Positions 48,102-56,726 of a DNA stretch of 64,000 bases are shown in pieces. Position 1 is the stretch's first letter. Each line of letters starts with the position of its first letter. Both the position numbers and the translations under genes were made by a program. The stretch lies in NCBI GenBank assembly GCA_963817375.1, contig CAWFOB010000009.1, positions 1-64,000 on the forward strand, in the 5' to 3' direction. The stretch comes from JACVRM01 sp963817375. Its GTDB lineage: Bacteria > Actinomycetota > Thermoleophilia > Gaiellales > Gaiellaceae. A model generated the notes under the pieces. The model was not told the DNA's origin and searched no databases. It worked only from the letters and a program-made list of their open reading frames with translations.

Positions 48102-50116
48102 ACCGGCGCGCCCGCGCGCAGAGCGCTCGCGAGCGACGCCGCCCGCGCCGCCATCTGGCTGCGCAGATCCTCGGGCTCCAGCACGACCGCCTCACCGCGG
48201 TCGGACAGGATCTCGCCGACGAGCCACTCCGGCGACCCGACCGGCGTCTCCGACACCGCGGCGCCGTCCGTCAGCGGGTGCGCGCCGCGCTCCACCTTCC
48301 AGCGGGCGATCACCGGCGAGTACCAGACCCGCGCGCGCCGGGCGTCGCGCATCCGCGAGGGCTCGAAGCCCTCGCGCGGCGCGAACGTCCGCTTCTGCAG
48401 CTTGGCGTTGCGCATCCGGTCGAGCCGGAACGACCGCTCGCCGTCGCTCGTGCGGTCCCACGTGTGCACGTACCAGAAGGGCAGCCGGCGCTCGATCGCG
48501 TACGGCTCGACCACACGCCTGGACGGGTGCTCCTCGCCCTCCTTCAGGTACTCGAGCTCGACGAGGCGGCGCTCGCGGATCCCCTGCGTGAGCGTCGTGA
48601 CGAGCGTCTCCTCGGCCGGACGGACGGACGGTTCCGGCGTCTGCGACAGCTCGAAGGCGCCGAACGTCTCCTCGAGCTTGCGGCGCACGCGCTCGAGCGG
48701 CGTATTCGCGTCGGCCGCGATCATCGGCCCGACGAACTCGAGCGCCAGCCGGATCGCGCGCGCCTCGAGCGGCGTCAACCGCGGCGAAGCCCGGAACGCG
48801 TCGCCGAAGAGCTCCTTCTCCACGTGCACCGTGTCGCCGCTCAGCTGGGCGTAGACGGCGTAGCAGCCACCGCCGAAGTTGACGAGGTTGAGCAGCGAGA
48901 GGTGCTCCTCGAGCGACTCCTCGGGAATGCGGAAGCGCTCGACGAGCTCGCTCGCCGGGATCTCGGCCGACTTCTCCTCGCCGCAGCGGTCGAGGAGATA
49001 CGCGAGCAGCGCCTGCAGGACGCCGAAGCGCTCCGGCGCCACCGGGCCGGCCGGCCGGTCGATCAGCTCGCCCGGCTTCGCGCGGCGCGCGCGCGCGACC
49101 TTCTGCGGCTCGCCCTCGTGGCGGGAGCGAACCCGCTCGAGCGACTCCTGCACCTCGTCGACGAGCGCCTCCGGCTCGAGCGGTACCGCGCGGCCGTCCT
49201 GGCGCAGCACCCACGACGCGAGCAGGGGCAGGCTCGAGTACTCGGTGACGAAGACGCCGCCGTCCACCTTCCCGCGGTCGCCGAACGCCCGCTCCACCCA
49301 CCAGGCGGTGTCGTCCCCGACCGCGATCCGCGCCTCGCCGACGGTCTCGCCGATCTGCCAGGGCGGCCGCTGGCGGTACTCCTCGACCTCGAACTCGGCC
49401 GGAAGCCGGAAGTCGCGCTCGCGCCGCGTCGCCAGGCGGATGTCGCCCCGGATGCGCGAGACCCTGAAGGTCCGGATCGCCTCGCGCTCCACGTCGTGGC
49501 CGACGAGGTACCAGACGCCGTTGTCGTTCAGCAGCGCGTACGGGTTGATCAGCCGCTCGGCCTGCTTGTCGCGCGAGATCGACCAGTACTCGAAGCGCAC
49601 CGTGCGCTGCTTCGAGATCGCCGACTCCAGCTTCGCCAGCCGCCCGGGCATCTCCACCGAGTAGTCGGGGTCGAAGACCTCGACGCGCACCTCGTTCTCG
49701 GTCGCGGGCTCCGGGAACCCGGGCCGCCCGAGCGCGAGGTTCTGGAGCGCGAGGCGCAGCGGCTCCGCGTACGCGAACTGGCCCTCGAGCAGGTACAGGC
49801 AGGTCTGCAGCGCCGCGAGCTCGTCGTCCGAGAGCTCGAGCGGCGGCAGGAAGTAGCGCTCCGAGCGCAGGCTGTAGAGCTCCTCGCCCGTGAACTCGTC
49901 GCGCTGCGAGTCGAGCGGCACGCCCAGCTGGATGAGCTCGGCGCGGTCGGAGTAGAAGCGGCGCGCGAACGCCTCGTCGGACATCTCCGAGTAGCCCTCG
50001 ACGTTCTGCTTGACGTCGCGCGCGGTCAGCGGCCGGCGCTCGGCCATGAGGAAGGCGACGAGCGAGAGCTGGCGGATGAGCTTGTCGGTGTCGTGGGACA
50101 CGCGGAGCCTATTCAA
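48098..50116 (-). CDS. pafBC: Fused WYL-domain regulator, PafB-PafC type
   Basis: A 672-residue protein with two tandem copies of winged-helix plus WYL domain, the fused form of PafB and PafC. PafBC activates DNA-damage genes independently of RecA/LexA in mycobacteria and responds to single-stranded DNA through WYL. The first half starts KLIRQLSLVAFLMAERRPLT (helix-turn-helix) with WYL core FEYWSISRDKQAERLINPYA and VWYLVGHD; the second has RFGVLQALLAYLLDRCGEEK and core VELEYLKEGEEHPSRRVVEP, FWYVHTWDRTSDGERSFRLD. The listed start is a TTG; a GTG at 50099-50101 (SHDTDK) is equally possible. No proteasome genes are near. Frame intact. Confidence 0.88.
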   Translation of the reverse strand: MNRLRVSHDTDKLIRQLSLVAFLMAERRPLTARDVKQNVEGYSEMSDEAFARRFYSDRAELIQLGVPLDSQRDEFTGEELYSLRSERYFLPPLELSDDELAALQTCLYLLEGQFAYAEPLRLALQNLALGRPGFPEPATENEVRVEVFDPDYSVEMPGRLAKLESAISKQRTVRFEYWSISRDKQAERLINPYALLNDNGVWYLVGHDVEREAIRTFRVSRIRGDIRLATRRERDFRLPAEFEVEEYRQRPPWQIGETVGEARIAVGDDTAWWVERAFGDRGKVDGGVFVTEYSSLPLLASWVLRQDGRAVPLEPEALVDEVQESLERVRSRHEGEPQKVARARRAKPGELIDRPAGPVAPERFGVLQALLAYLLDRCGEEKSAEIPASELVERFRIPEESLEEHLSLLNLVNFGGGCYAVYAQLSGDTVHVEKELFGDAFRASPRLTPLEARAIRLALEFVGPMIAADANTPLERVRRKLEETFGAFELSQTPEPSVRPAEETLVTTLTQGIRERRLVELEYLKEGEEHPSRRVVEPYAIERRLPFWYVHTWDRTSDGERSFRLDRMRNAKLQKRTFAPREGFEPSRMRDARRARVWYSPVIARWKVERGAHPLTDGAAVSETPVGSPEWLVGEILSDRGEAVVLEPEDLRSQMAARAASLASALRAGAPV

Positions 50117-50236
50117 GCGGATTTCGCACGAGTGCTTGCAATCCGACTGTGGATCCGTTATTCACACCCCTTCGGCTCCCCGTCGGCGTCCCCGGGAGGT
50201 CATGGATTGCCACGACGGGCAACATTTCACGCGAGT

Positions 50237-50265
50237 TTGTAACAGCGAGGGGAAACGGTTAGACT
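50237..50265 (+). promoter_or_regulatory. Likely housekeeping-sigma promoter of the 164-aa gene
   Basis: TTGTAA (50237-50242) and TAGACT (50260-50265) are separated by 17 bases, matching -35 and -10 elements. The start ATG is 36 bases past the -10. The divergent pafBC gene begins ~120 bases to the left. Confidence 0.55.
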
Positions 50266-50301
50266 GACGGCCGCCCCAGCCGGTCGATCACGAGATTCCG
50301 C

Positions 50302-50796
50302 ATGACAATGACCTTTGCGCCCATGGAAACCGCCTTCGAGCGGGATGAGACGGATGAGCGGATCCAGCACATCCAGGCATGTATGTATCAGTACTCGCGA
50401 GCCATGTATCGCTCGCTTCGAGAGCTGATCGACCCGTACGTCTCGCACGAAGTCCGGCTCGAGTACCGGCGCGCGCTGCTCTGGGAATGCGAGCAAACGT
50501 TGTCTCGACTGGCAAAGGACCCGCAGTACTTCTCCAAGCCGGATCGCGCCCTTTTCCAGGACATTCGTCGCTACTTCCCGATCACGGCGCAGGCCGAAGT
50601 TGCCTGGATCGTGCAGGAAGGGATCAATGCGGCGGTCGCGTTCGTGGAGGAGCAGATCGAGGCAGGCGCGTTCGACGGCGGCGTCCCGCGCTGCCGGGCG
50701 ACGACCCGGAAGGGCAAGCCGTGCCAGCGCACCCCGCTGCCGGACCGCGACTTCTGCCCGTCGCACCAGCACCTCGAGACGGCACAAGCCGCTTAG
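50302..50796 (+). CDS. Conserved hypothetical protein with C-terminal Cys/His motif (164 aa)
   Basis: Function unknown. The first ~130 residues are helical and acidic-aromatic (DERIQHIQACMYQYSRAMYR, LARDPQYFSKPD-like region, FPITAQAEVAWIVQEGINAA). The C-terminal ~30 residues hold a zinc-like pattern: RCRATTRKGKPCQRTPLPDR followed by DFCPSHQ, i.e. C-x8-C-x10-C-x2-H. This small motif is known from short proteins that bind DNA or cap helicase-like proteins and is widespread in actinobacteria. A convincing promoter precedes it. It is monocistronic, with pafBC divergent upstream and zinc-ribbon genes convergent downstream. Confidence 0.8.
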   Translation: MTMTFAPMETAFERDETDERIQHIQACMYQYSRAMYRSLRELIDPYVSHEVRLEYRRALLWECEQTLSRLAKDPQYFSKPDRALFQDIRRYFPITAQAEVAWIVQEGINAAVAFVEEQIEAGAFDGGVPRCRATTRKGKPCQRTPLPDRDFCPSHQHLETAQAA

Positions 50797-50821
50797 GGAC
50801 AGCCCCCTTCGGGGACAGCCC

Positions 50822-51493
50822 CTAGCTGACGATCTGGCGGGTGTAGGCCTTGCCGAACCCGAGCTTTTGCGCGTGGAGCTGTGCGCTCGCGGCGTCGTCG
50901 GCGGACTCGTAGACGCCGGTGAAGACCACCAGGTAGCCGGGATGGAGGCTCGAGTAACGCGACGAGTCGAGGATGCCGACGTCGGTCAGCCCCGCGTTCA
51001 TCGCCCGCCGGGCCAGCCCGCTGGCCGCCGCTGACGCGGTCGCCGAGGGGTACGAGGAGAGCACGACCGTGTAGGCCGTCCGTCCGAACGGCCACGTGAC
51101 CACCGTCGTCTGCTTCTTCGGCGGCTTGTGTGTGCGGTTCTCGTTCCGCTGCTGCTGCGCCGGCGTCGGCGTCGACGTCACCTGGTGCGTCGGCGTGACC
51201 GGCACGGGCTTCGCGCCCGTCGCGACGTAGAGCTCGGTGCGCGTCGGGCTCGTGCCGGTGGACGCGACGGCGACGGCGGCACCCGCGGCCGCCACGACGA
51301 GCAGCACCAGCGCGGCCCAGATCCAGTCGCCCGGGTACCAGCGCAGCCGTGCGCGCCAGGCGCCGGCGAGCGCCGGCATGACGCCGTGCGGCTGCGGCAG
51401 CCGCGCGCCGCACTCGAGGCAGTACTCCTGCCCCGGCGCGACGCCGGCGTCGCAGTGCGGGCAGTGATCGGCCTCGGGCGCTACCGCTCCCAC
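50822..51493 (-). CDS. Membrane protein with N-terminal zinc ribbon and C-terminal SPOR-like domain
   Basis: 223 residues from a GTG at 51491-51493 that overlaps the stop of the upstream zinc-ribbon gene. Zinc ribbon CPHCDAGVAPGQEYCLECGA at the N-terminus, one transmembrane helix WIWAALVLLVVAAAGAAVAV at ~55-75, a Thr/Pro/Lys-rich linker (TPAQQQRNENRTHKPPKKQT), and a C-terminal ~85-residue domain (TAYTVVLSSYPSATASAAAS, GYLVVFTGVYESADDAASAQ) with the SPOR-repeat pattern that binds peptidoglycan. Topology would put the ribbon inside and SPOR outside. A link to cell division or the cell wall is inference. Frame intact. Confidence 0.75.
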   Translation of the reverse strand: MGAVAPEADHCPHCDAGVAPGQEYCLECGARLPQPHGVMPALAGAWRARLRWYPGDWIWAALVLLVVAAAGAAVAVASTGTSPTRTELYVATGAKPVPVTPTHQVTSTPTPAQQQRNENRTHKPPKKQTTVVTWPFGRTAYTVVLSSYPSATASAAASGLARRAMNAGLTDVGILDSSRYSSLHPGYLVVFTGVYESADDAASAQLHAQKLGFGKAYTRQIVS

Positions 51494-52032
51494 GGGTCGC
51501 CCTCCTGCGCCTCGCGCCAGAACTCCTCGCCGTGCGCGGTCTGCTCGTAGCTCGCCGAGACGTGCTCGGACCGCGCGGTCTCGTCGGCCACCGCGCCGCA
51601 GTTGCCGCAGAAGCGCGCGTCCGCGGGCAGCGGCGCGCTGCACCGCGCGCAGCTGACGACGGTCTCACCGGCGCCGCGCCCGCAGTTGGCACAGAAGTGC
51701 GCGCCCCAGACGAGCGGCGCCCCGCACTCGCAGTACATCCCGCCGCGGCGGCGGCGCGCGGCCGACGCGCGGTCGAGCGCCTCGTCGAGCAGGCGGATAC
51801 GGTCCTCGAGCGCGAGCAGCTCGCGGCATTGCTCGAAGAGCAGGTCCTGGCGGAAGCGGTTGCGGCGGACCATCTCCAGCGCGAGCCCGCCGAGATCGCG
51901 GATGCGCTCCTCGCGCACGCGGCTCAGCGCGCGGCGCTCTCGCCGCAGCTGGCCCGGCGTGGCGGCGCGTGGCGGGGCCTCCGGGACAGGCGGCACCGGC
52001 CGGTCGCGCCCGAAAAGCGAGCGTCCCGCCAT
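51481..52032 (-). CDS. Double zinc-ribbon protein (183 aa), unknown
   Basis: Starts MAGRSLFGRDRPVPPVPEAP, followed by a helical coiled-coil-like part (RRERRALSRVREERIRDLGG, ELLALEDRIRLLDEALDRAS) and two zinc ribbons: YCECGAPLVWGAHFCANCGR and CARCSAPLPADARFCGNCGA. Such proteins are common and poorly defined; they often act as adaptors. Its last codons overlap the start of the zinc-ribbon/SPOR membrane protein by 13 bases, so the two are co-translated and may form a complex. Frame intact. Confidence 0.8.
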   Translation of the reverse strand: MAGRSLFGRDRPVPPVPEAPPRAATPGQLRRERRALSRVREERIRDLGGLALEMVRRNRFRQDLLFEQCRELLALEDRIRLLDEALDRASAARRRRGGMYCECGAPLVWGAHFCANCGRGAGETVVSCARCSAPLPADARFCGNCGAVADETARSEHVSASYEQTAHGEEFWREAQEGDPWER

Positions 52033-52060
52033 GGCGCGGCAAGCCTAGCTGGCGAAAACG

Positions 52061-53488
52061 TCAGAGCTGGAGCACGACCACGCGCTCCTCGGTGAGCTCG
52101 CGGACGGCGTACGCGGGGCCTTCCCGCGTGTTGCCGGAGTCCTTGACGCCGCCGTACGGCATCTGGTCGGCCCGGAACGTGGGCGCCTCGTTGACGATGA
52201 CGCCACCGAACTCGAGCTCGCGCGCGGCGCGCATCGCCGTCTTCACCTTGGCGGTGAAGATCCCGGCCTGAAGGCCGAAGCGCGTCCCGTTGGCGCGCTC
52301 GATCGCCTCGTCGAGCGAGTCGTACGGCGCAACGGTCATCACCGGGCCGAACACCTCCTCGCACGAGACCTTTGCATCTGCCGGCGCGTTCGCGATCACG
52401 GTCGGTCGGATCAGCCCGCCCTGAAGCTCGCCGCCGCTGAGGATCTCGGCTCCGGCGCTGCGGGCCTCGTCGATCCACTCGAGGATGCGGTCGCGTGCGT
52501 CCTCGTCGATGACCGGCCCGACGTCGGTGTCGTCGTCGCCGGGGTCGCCGACGGCGAGCGCATCGACGCGCGGGACGAGCTCGCTCACGAAGCGGTCGTA
52601 GACGGCGCGCGCGACGTACACCCGCTGCACGGAGATGCAGCTCTGGCCGGCGAACGAAAACGCGTTCGCCGCGACGGCGGCCGCGGCGGCGTCGACGTCG
52701 GCGTCCGCCTCGACGATCACCGGGGTGGCGTTGCCCAGTTCGAGCAGCACCTTCTTGCGGGGCGCGCGCTCGCGCAGCTTCCAGCCGACGGGGCCGGAGC
52801 CGGTGAAGGTCAGGACGCCGACGCGGTCGTCGGCGACGAGCACGTCGCCGATCTCCGCCGAGGGCCCGACGAGCACGTTCAGCCAGCCGGCCGGCAGGCC
52901 CGCCTCCTCCTCGAGCTCGGCCAGCAGCAGCGCCGAGAGCGGCGTCGCGCTCGCCGGCTTGAGCACGACTGCGCAGCCGGCGGCGAGCGCCGGCGCGATC
53001 TTGTGCGCGACGAGGTTGAGCGGGAAGTTGAACGGTGAGATGGCGCCGACCACGCCGAGCGGCTGCCGCAGCGTGAACGCGAACTTGCCCTCGCCCGCCT
53101 GCGTGGCGTCCATCGGCACGACGTCGCCGGCCAGCTTGCGCGCCTCGACGGCGGCCATCGTGTAGGTGGACATCGCCCGCGCCGCCTCGACGCGCGCGGC
53201 CTTCATCGGCTTGCCGGCCTCGTCGGAGATCGTGCGGGCGGCCTCCTCGTGGCGACGGCCGAGGTAGCCGGCGACGCGGACGAGGATCTCGGCCCGCTTG
53301 TGCGCGGGGAGCGGGCTCTCCATCGCGCGCGCGGCGGCGTCCACGGCGCGCTGCGCCTCGGCGGCGCCGGCCTTCGTGACCCGGCCGACGACCTCGCCCG
53401 AGTATGGCGAGCGCACCTCGACCCACTCGCCCGTCTCGACCCACTCGCCGTCGATGAACGCGCGGCGCTCGACAGCGGTGGTGGCCAT
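52061..53488 (-). CDS. Aldehyde dehydrogenase family protein
   Basis: NAD(P)-dependent oxidation of an aldehyde. 475 residues starting ATTAVERRAFIDGEWVETGE. Key blocks: ISPFNFPLNLVAHKIAPALA, VVLKPASATPLSALLLAEL, LTFTGSGPVGWKLRERAPRK (NAD clamp), KVLLELGNATPVIVEADADV with the general-base Glu, and the nucleophile Cys in AFSFAGQSCISVQRVYV; later EEVFGPVMTVAPYDSLDEAI and DQMPYGGVKDSGNTREGPAY. The last block resembles phosphate-type or lactaldehyde/succinic-semialdehyde dehydrogenases of archaea and actinobacteria. Substrate unknown. Divergent from the metallo-beta-lactamase gene, 18 bases apart. Confidence 0.9.
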   Translation of the reverse strand: MATTAVERRAFIDGEWVETGEWVEVRSPYSGEVVGRVTKAGAAEAQRAVDAAARAMESPLPAHKRAEILVRVAGYLGRRHEEAARTISDEAGKPMKAARVEAARAMSTYTMAAVEARKLAGDVVPMDATQAGEGKFAFTLRQPLGVVGAISPFNFPLNLVAHKIAPALAAGCAVVLKPASATPLSALLLAELEEEAGLPAGWLNVLVGPSAEIGDVLVADDRVGVLTFTGSGPVGWKLRERAPRKKVLLELGNATPVIVEADADVDAAAAAVAANAFSFAGQSCISVQRVYVARAVYDRFVSELVPRVDALAVGDPGDDDTDVGPVIDEDARDRILEWIDEARSAGAEILSGGELQGGLIRPTVIANAPADAKVSCEEVFGPVMTVAPYDSLDEAIERANGTRFGLQAGIFTAKVKTAMRAARELEFGGVIVNEAPTFRADQMPYGGVKDSGNTREGPAYAVRELTEERVVVLQL

Positions 53489-53506
53489 GCGGGAGAGTCT
53501 ACGTCG

Positions 53507-54100
53507 GTGCACCTGGACGACGTTCGCGCGATCCGGTACGGCGACGTGCTCGTCGAGGGCGAGCGCTGGCCGAACTGCATCCACGTGATCGAGCATCCCG
53601 AGGGGCGGATCCTCGTCGACACCGGGATGATCGACTCGACCCCCGAGCTGGAGGCCGAATGGGGCGTCCGCTTCAACGCCGGCCTGATCCCCCGCGACGT
53701 GCTCTGCGTGATCAACACGCACCTGCACTTCGACCACTGCGGCGGCAACCGGCTCTTTGCGGGCGTGCCGATCCACGTGCAGCGGGCCGAGCGCGAGGCC
53801 GCCCGCGCCGAGGACTACACGATCCCCGAGTGGGTCGAGTTCGAGGGCGCGGCCTACGTCGAGCACGACGGCGAGGCCGAGATCGTCCCGGGTGTCCGCG
53901 TCGTGCCCACGCCGGGGCACACGCCGGGGCATCAGTCCGTGCTCGTCTCCACGCGTGAAGGGCTCGTGGTCGTCGCGGGCGACGTCGGCTACACGTGGGG
54001 GCAGTTCGACCGCAGCGAGTCGGGGCAGGCGCTGCTGGCGCTCAAGCCGCGGCGCATCTGGATTGCGCACGTGGCCGAGCCACGCGACCTCGGCGCGTGA
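53507..54100 (+). CDS. Metallo-beta-lactamase fold hydrolase (AHL-lactonase-like)
   Basis: 197 residues from GTG 53507. Two-metal motif CVINTHLHFDHCGGNRLFAG (HxHxDH), then PGHTPGHQSVLVSTREGLVV and GDVGYTW, giving all metal ligands. Spacing and HLHFDHCGGN resemble the N-acyl homoserine lactonase group, but substrate range in this group is broad. The last bases overlap the start of the hydrolase/cyclase gene (GTGA at 54097-54100), indicating co-translation. Frame intact. Confidence 0.88.
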   Translation: MHLDDVRAIRYGDVLVEGERWPNCIHVIEHPEGRILVDTGMIDSTPELEAEWGVRFNAGLIPRDVLCVINTHLHFDHCGGNRLFAGVPIHVQRAEREAARAEDYTIPEWVEFEGAAYVEHDGEAEIVPGVRVVPTPGHTPGHQSVLVSTREGLVVVAGDVGYTWGQFDRSESGQALLALKPRRIWIAHVAEPRDLGA

Positions 54101-55414
54101 CTGTGCAGACGGACATCCGCTACGCCCGCAGCGGCGGGGCGGCGATCGCCTACCAGGTCGTCGGCGAGGGAGACACGGACCTCGTGTGGGTGCACGACTT
54201 CGTGTCCAACCTTGTCTACGGCTGGGAGTCGCCGCACATGCGTGCGTTCTACGAGCGGCTCGCCCGGTCGTTCCGGCTCATCCTGTTCGACAAGCGGGGC
54301 GTCGGCCTCTCCGACTACGGCGGTCAGCTTCCGACCTTCGAGACGCGGATGGAGGACATGCGCAGCGTGCTCGACGCCGTCGGCTCGGAGAACGCCGTGC
54401 TGCTCGGCTCGCACGACGGCTGCTCCATGGCGATCCTGTACGCCGCGACGTACCCGGAGCGCACCCGGGCGCTCGTGCTGTTCCACCCGTTCATGCACCT
54501 CTCGGACGAGGACCGTGAGGAGTCCATGGCCTCGCTCCCCCGCCTGCGCGACAACTGGGGGACGCAGGAGTTCAGCGACTGGATGCTCAGCCTGATCAGC
54601 CCGACGCTCTTCGCCAACGAGGCCGACCGGCGCTGGTTCGCCAACTGGCTGCGGGTCGGCGCCTCGCCGCAGGTCGCCTACGCGCTCAACCGCGGGTGGA
54701 TGGAATCGGACATTCGTGACGTCACGCCGGCCGTCCGCGTGCCCACGCTGGTGCTGTACCGCCCCTCCAACTACTACGAGCAGCCCAGCCTCGACACCGC
54801 AGCGCTCATTCCCGGCGCGCAGGCGCTGCGCGTCTCCGGCACGGATGAATGGGGGATCTTCCTGTCGCCGGAGATTCCGGAAGAGGTGGAACGATTCGTC
54901 GCCGGCGAGCGGGCGCCGTCCATTCCGGACACCGTGCTCGCCACCCTGCTCTTCACCGACATCGTCGGCTCGACCGAGCGTGCCGCCGCGCTCGGCGACC
55001 GTGCCTGGCGCGAGCTGCTGGCGCGCCACCATGCGCTCGTTCGGCGCGAGCTTGCGCGCTTCCGCGGCGAGGAGCGGGACACGGCCGGCGACGGCTTCTT
55101 CGCGACCTTCGACGGGCCGGCACGCGCGATCCGGTGCGCGCAGGCGATCGTCGAGGGTGTCCAGGCCCTGGGCCTCGAGGTCCGCGCTGGCGTCCACACC
55201 GGGGAGTGCGAGCTCCATGACGCGAAGGTCGCCGGCATCGCTGTCGCGATCGGTGCACGCGTGGCGGCGCGCGCAGGCCCCGGCGAAGTGCTCGTCTCGC
55301 AGACGGTCCGGGATCTCGTTGCGGGCTCGGGGCTCGAGTTCGAGGAACGCGGCTCGCACGAGCTGAAAGGCGTCCCGGGCGAGTGGGGGCTCTATGCAGC
55401 TGTCCCCGGCGTAG
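54097..55414 (+). CDS. Alpha/beta-hydrolase domain fused to class III adenylate/guanylate cyclase
   Basis: About 438 residues. Residues ~1-270 form an alpha/beta hydrolase (TDLVWVHDFVSNLVYGWESP, ILFDKRGVGLSDYGGQLPTF). At the nucleophile elbow it has LLGSHDGCSM: the expected Ser position is His106. Residues ~275-435 are a class III cyclase: LLFTDIVGSTERAAALGDRA (first metal Asp), RDTAGDGFFATFDGPARAIR (second Asp), RAGVHTGECELHDAKVAGIA and GPGEVLVSQTVRDLV. Mycobacterial Rv1900c has this architecture. It probably makes cAMP in the cytosol under control of the hydrolase-like domain. The natural stop is probably TAG 55412-55414, one frame off, so a single indel near 55,400 is assumed; otherwise the frame runs on over the thiolase gene. 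Confidence 0.85.
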
Positions 55415-55423
55415 ACTCGAGGC

Positions 55424-56620
55424 GTGGCCGACGCGCTGATCGTCGACGCCGTCCGCTCGCCGATCGGGCGGCGGAACGGGTCACTTTCCGGCACGCGCGG
55501 GGACGAGCTCGCGGCCCGGATCCTGAACGCGCTCGTCGAACGCGCCGGCGTCGACCCGGCCGAGGTCGAGGACGTGCAGATGGGCTGCGTCACGCAGATC
55601 GGCGAGCAGGGCTGGAACATCGGCCGGATGGTGCCGCTGATCGCCGGCTGGCCGGACACGGTCTGCGGCACGTCGGTCGACCGACAGTGCGGCTCGTCGA
55701 TGCAGACGAACTTCAACGCGGCGACCGCGATCCGGGCGGGCGAGCTCGACGTGGTCGTCTCGGCGGGCGTCGAGATGATGTCGCGCGTCCCGATGGGCTC
55801 GAACGGCGGCGACCTCTCGCCCGAGCTCACGGCGCGGCACGACATCGTCATGCAGGGCATCTCGGCCGAGGTGATCGCGCGGGAGTGGGGGCTCGGCCGC
55901 GAGGCGCTCGACGCCTACTCGCTCGAGTCCCACCGGCGCGCGGTCGCGGCGACCGACGAGGGGCGCTTCGACAACGAGATCGTTCCCATCGAGCTCGACC
56001 CGGTCGGTGGCGCTGCGGAGCCGCAGCCGGCGCCCGGCGGTGGCGCGGCCGTCGCGGCCCCGGTGCGCACGCTCGTGCACGACGAGACGCCGCGCCGCGA
56101 CACCTCTCCCGAGAAACTGGCCGCGCTGGCGCCGGCGTTCATCCCCGACGGCGTCGTCACCGCCGGGAACTCCAGCCAGATCTGCGACGGCGCAGCTGCC
56201 GTGCTGCTGACCAGCGAGGCCGCGGCGACGCGGCTCGGCCTCGAGCCGCGCGGGCGCTTCGTCTCCTTCGGCCTCGCCGGCGTCGACCCGCACCGGATGC
56301 TGCACGGCAACCCGCAGGCGTGCGCGAAAGCGCTCGGCCGGGCGGGCCTGACCTGGGACGACATCGCGGTGATCGAGGTGAACGAGGCGTTCGCGTCGGT
56401 CGTGCTCCAGTTCGCACACGACGCCGGGCTCGAGGACCGCTGGGCGGACATCAACCCGAACGGCGGCGGCATCTCGCTCGGCCACCCGCTCGGCGCCACC
56501 GGCGCACGGATGACGGCGACGCTCCTGAACGAGCTCGACCGCCGCGGCGAGCGCTACGGCATCGCGGCGATGTGCGTCGGCTTCGGCATGGCGATCGCCG
56601 GCGTCGTCGAGCGTTTCTGA
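55424..56620 (+). CDS. Thiolase (acetyl-CoA acetyltransferase family)
   Basis: Degradative or biosynthetic thiolase acting on acyl-CoA. 398 residues from GTG 55424. Starts ADALIVDAVRSPIGRRNGSL. The nucleophile is in TSVDRQCGSSMQTNFNAATA, with SAGVEMMSRVPMGSNGGDLS, the GNSSQICDGAAAVLL loop, VIEVNEAFASVVLQF, INPNGGGISLGHPLGATGAR (catalytic His) and MCVGFGMAIA (second Cys). Length and motifs are standard. A 3-hydroxyacyl-CoA dehydrogenase lies at 57,856, so the locus may serve beta-oxidation or 3-hydroxybutyrate metabolism. Frame intact. Confidence 0.92.
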   Translation: MADALIVDAVRSPIGRRNGSLSGTRGDELAARILNALVERAGVDPAEVEDVQMGCVTQIGEQGWNIGRMVPLIAGWPDTVCGTSVDRQCGSSMQTNFNAATAIRAGELDVVVSAGVEMMSRVPMGSNGGDLSPELTARHDIVMQGISAEVIAREWGLGREALDAYSLESHRRAVAATDEGRFDNEIVPIELDPVGGAAEPQPAPGGGAAVAAPVRTLVHDETPRRDTSPEKLAALAPAFIPDGVVTAGNSSQICDGAAAVLLTSEAAATRLGLEPRGRFVSFGLAGVDPHRMLHGNPQACAKALGRAGLTWDDIAVIEVNEAFASVVLQFAHDAGLEDRWADINPNGGGISLGHPLGATGARMTATLLNELDRRGERYGIAAMCVGFGMAIAGVVERF

Positions 56621-56726
56621 GGGCCACGGCTTCCCGGGGCACCCCGGCTGCGCTGGCCACCTTCCGGGGTCAGACCCCGGTACCACGTAGCGCGTAACCA
56701 ATGTGTGCCGACTCCGGGATGGTTGT

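Noticed and set aside
47972..50242. A long plus-strand open frame opposite pafBC.
   Set aside because: Its product is low-complexity Leu/Arg/Glu-rich sequence, the usual mirror of a GC-rich gene. pafBC on the minus strand has clear domains.
53995..56697. A 900-codon open frame from the cyclase through the thiolase gene.
   Set aside because: The thiolase is well formed in another frame; the second half of the long frame is Arg-rich without family similarity. One indel near 55,400 explains the missing stop.
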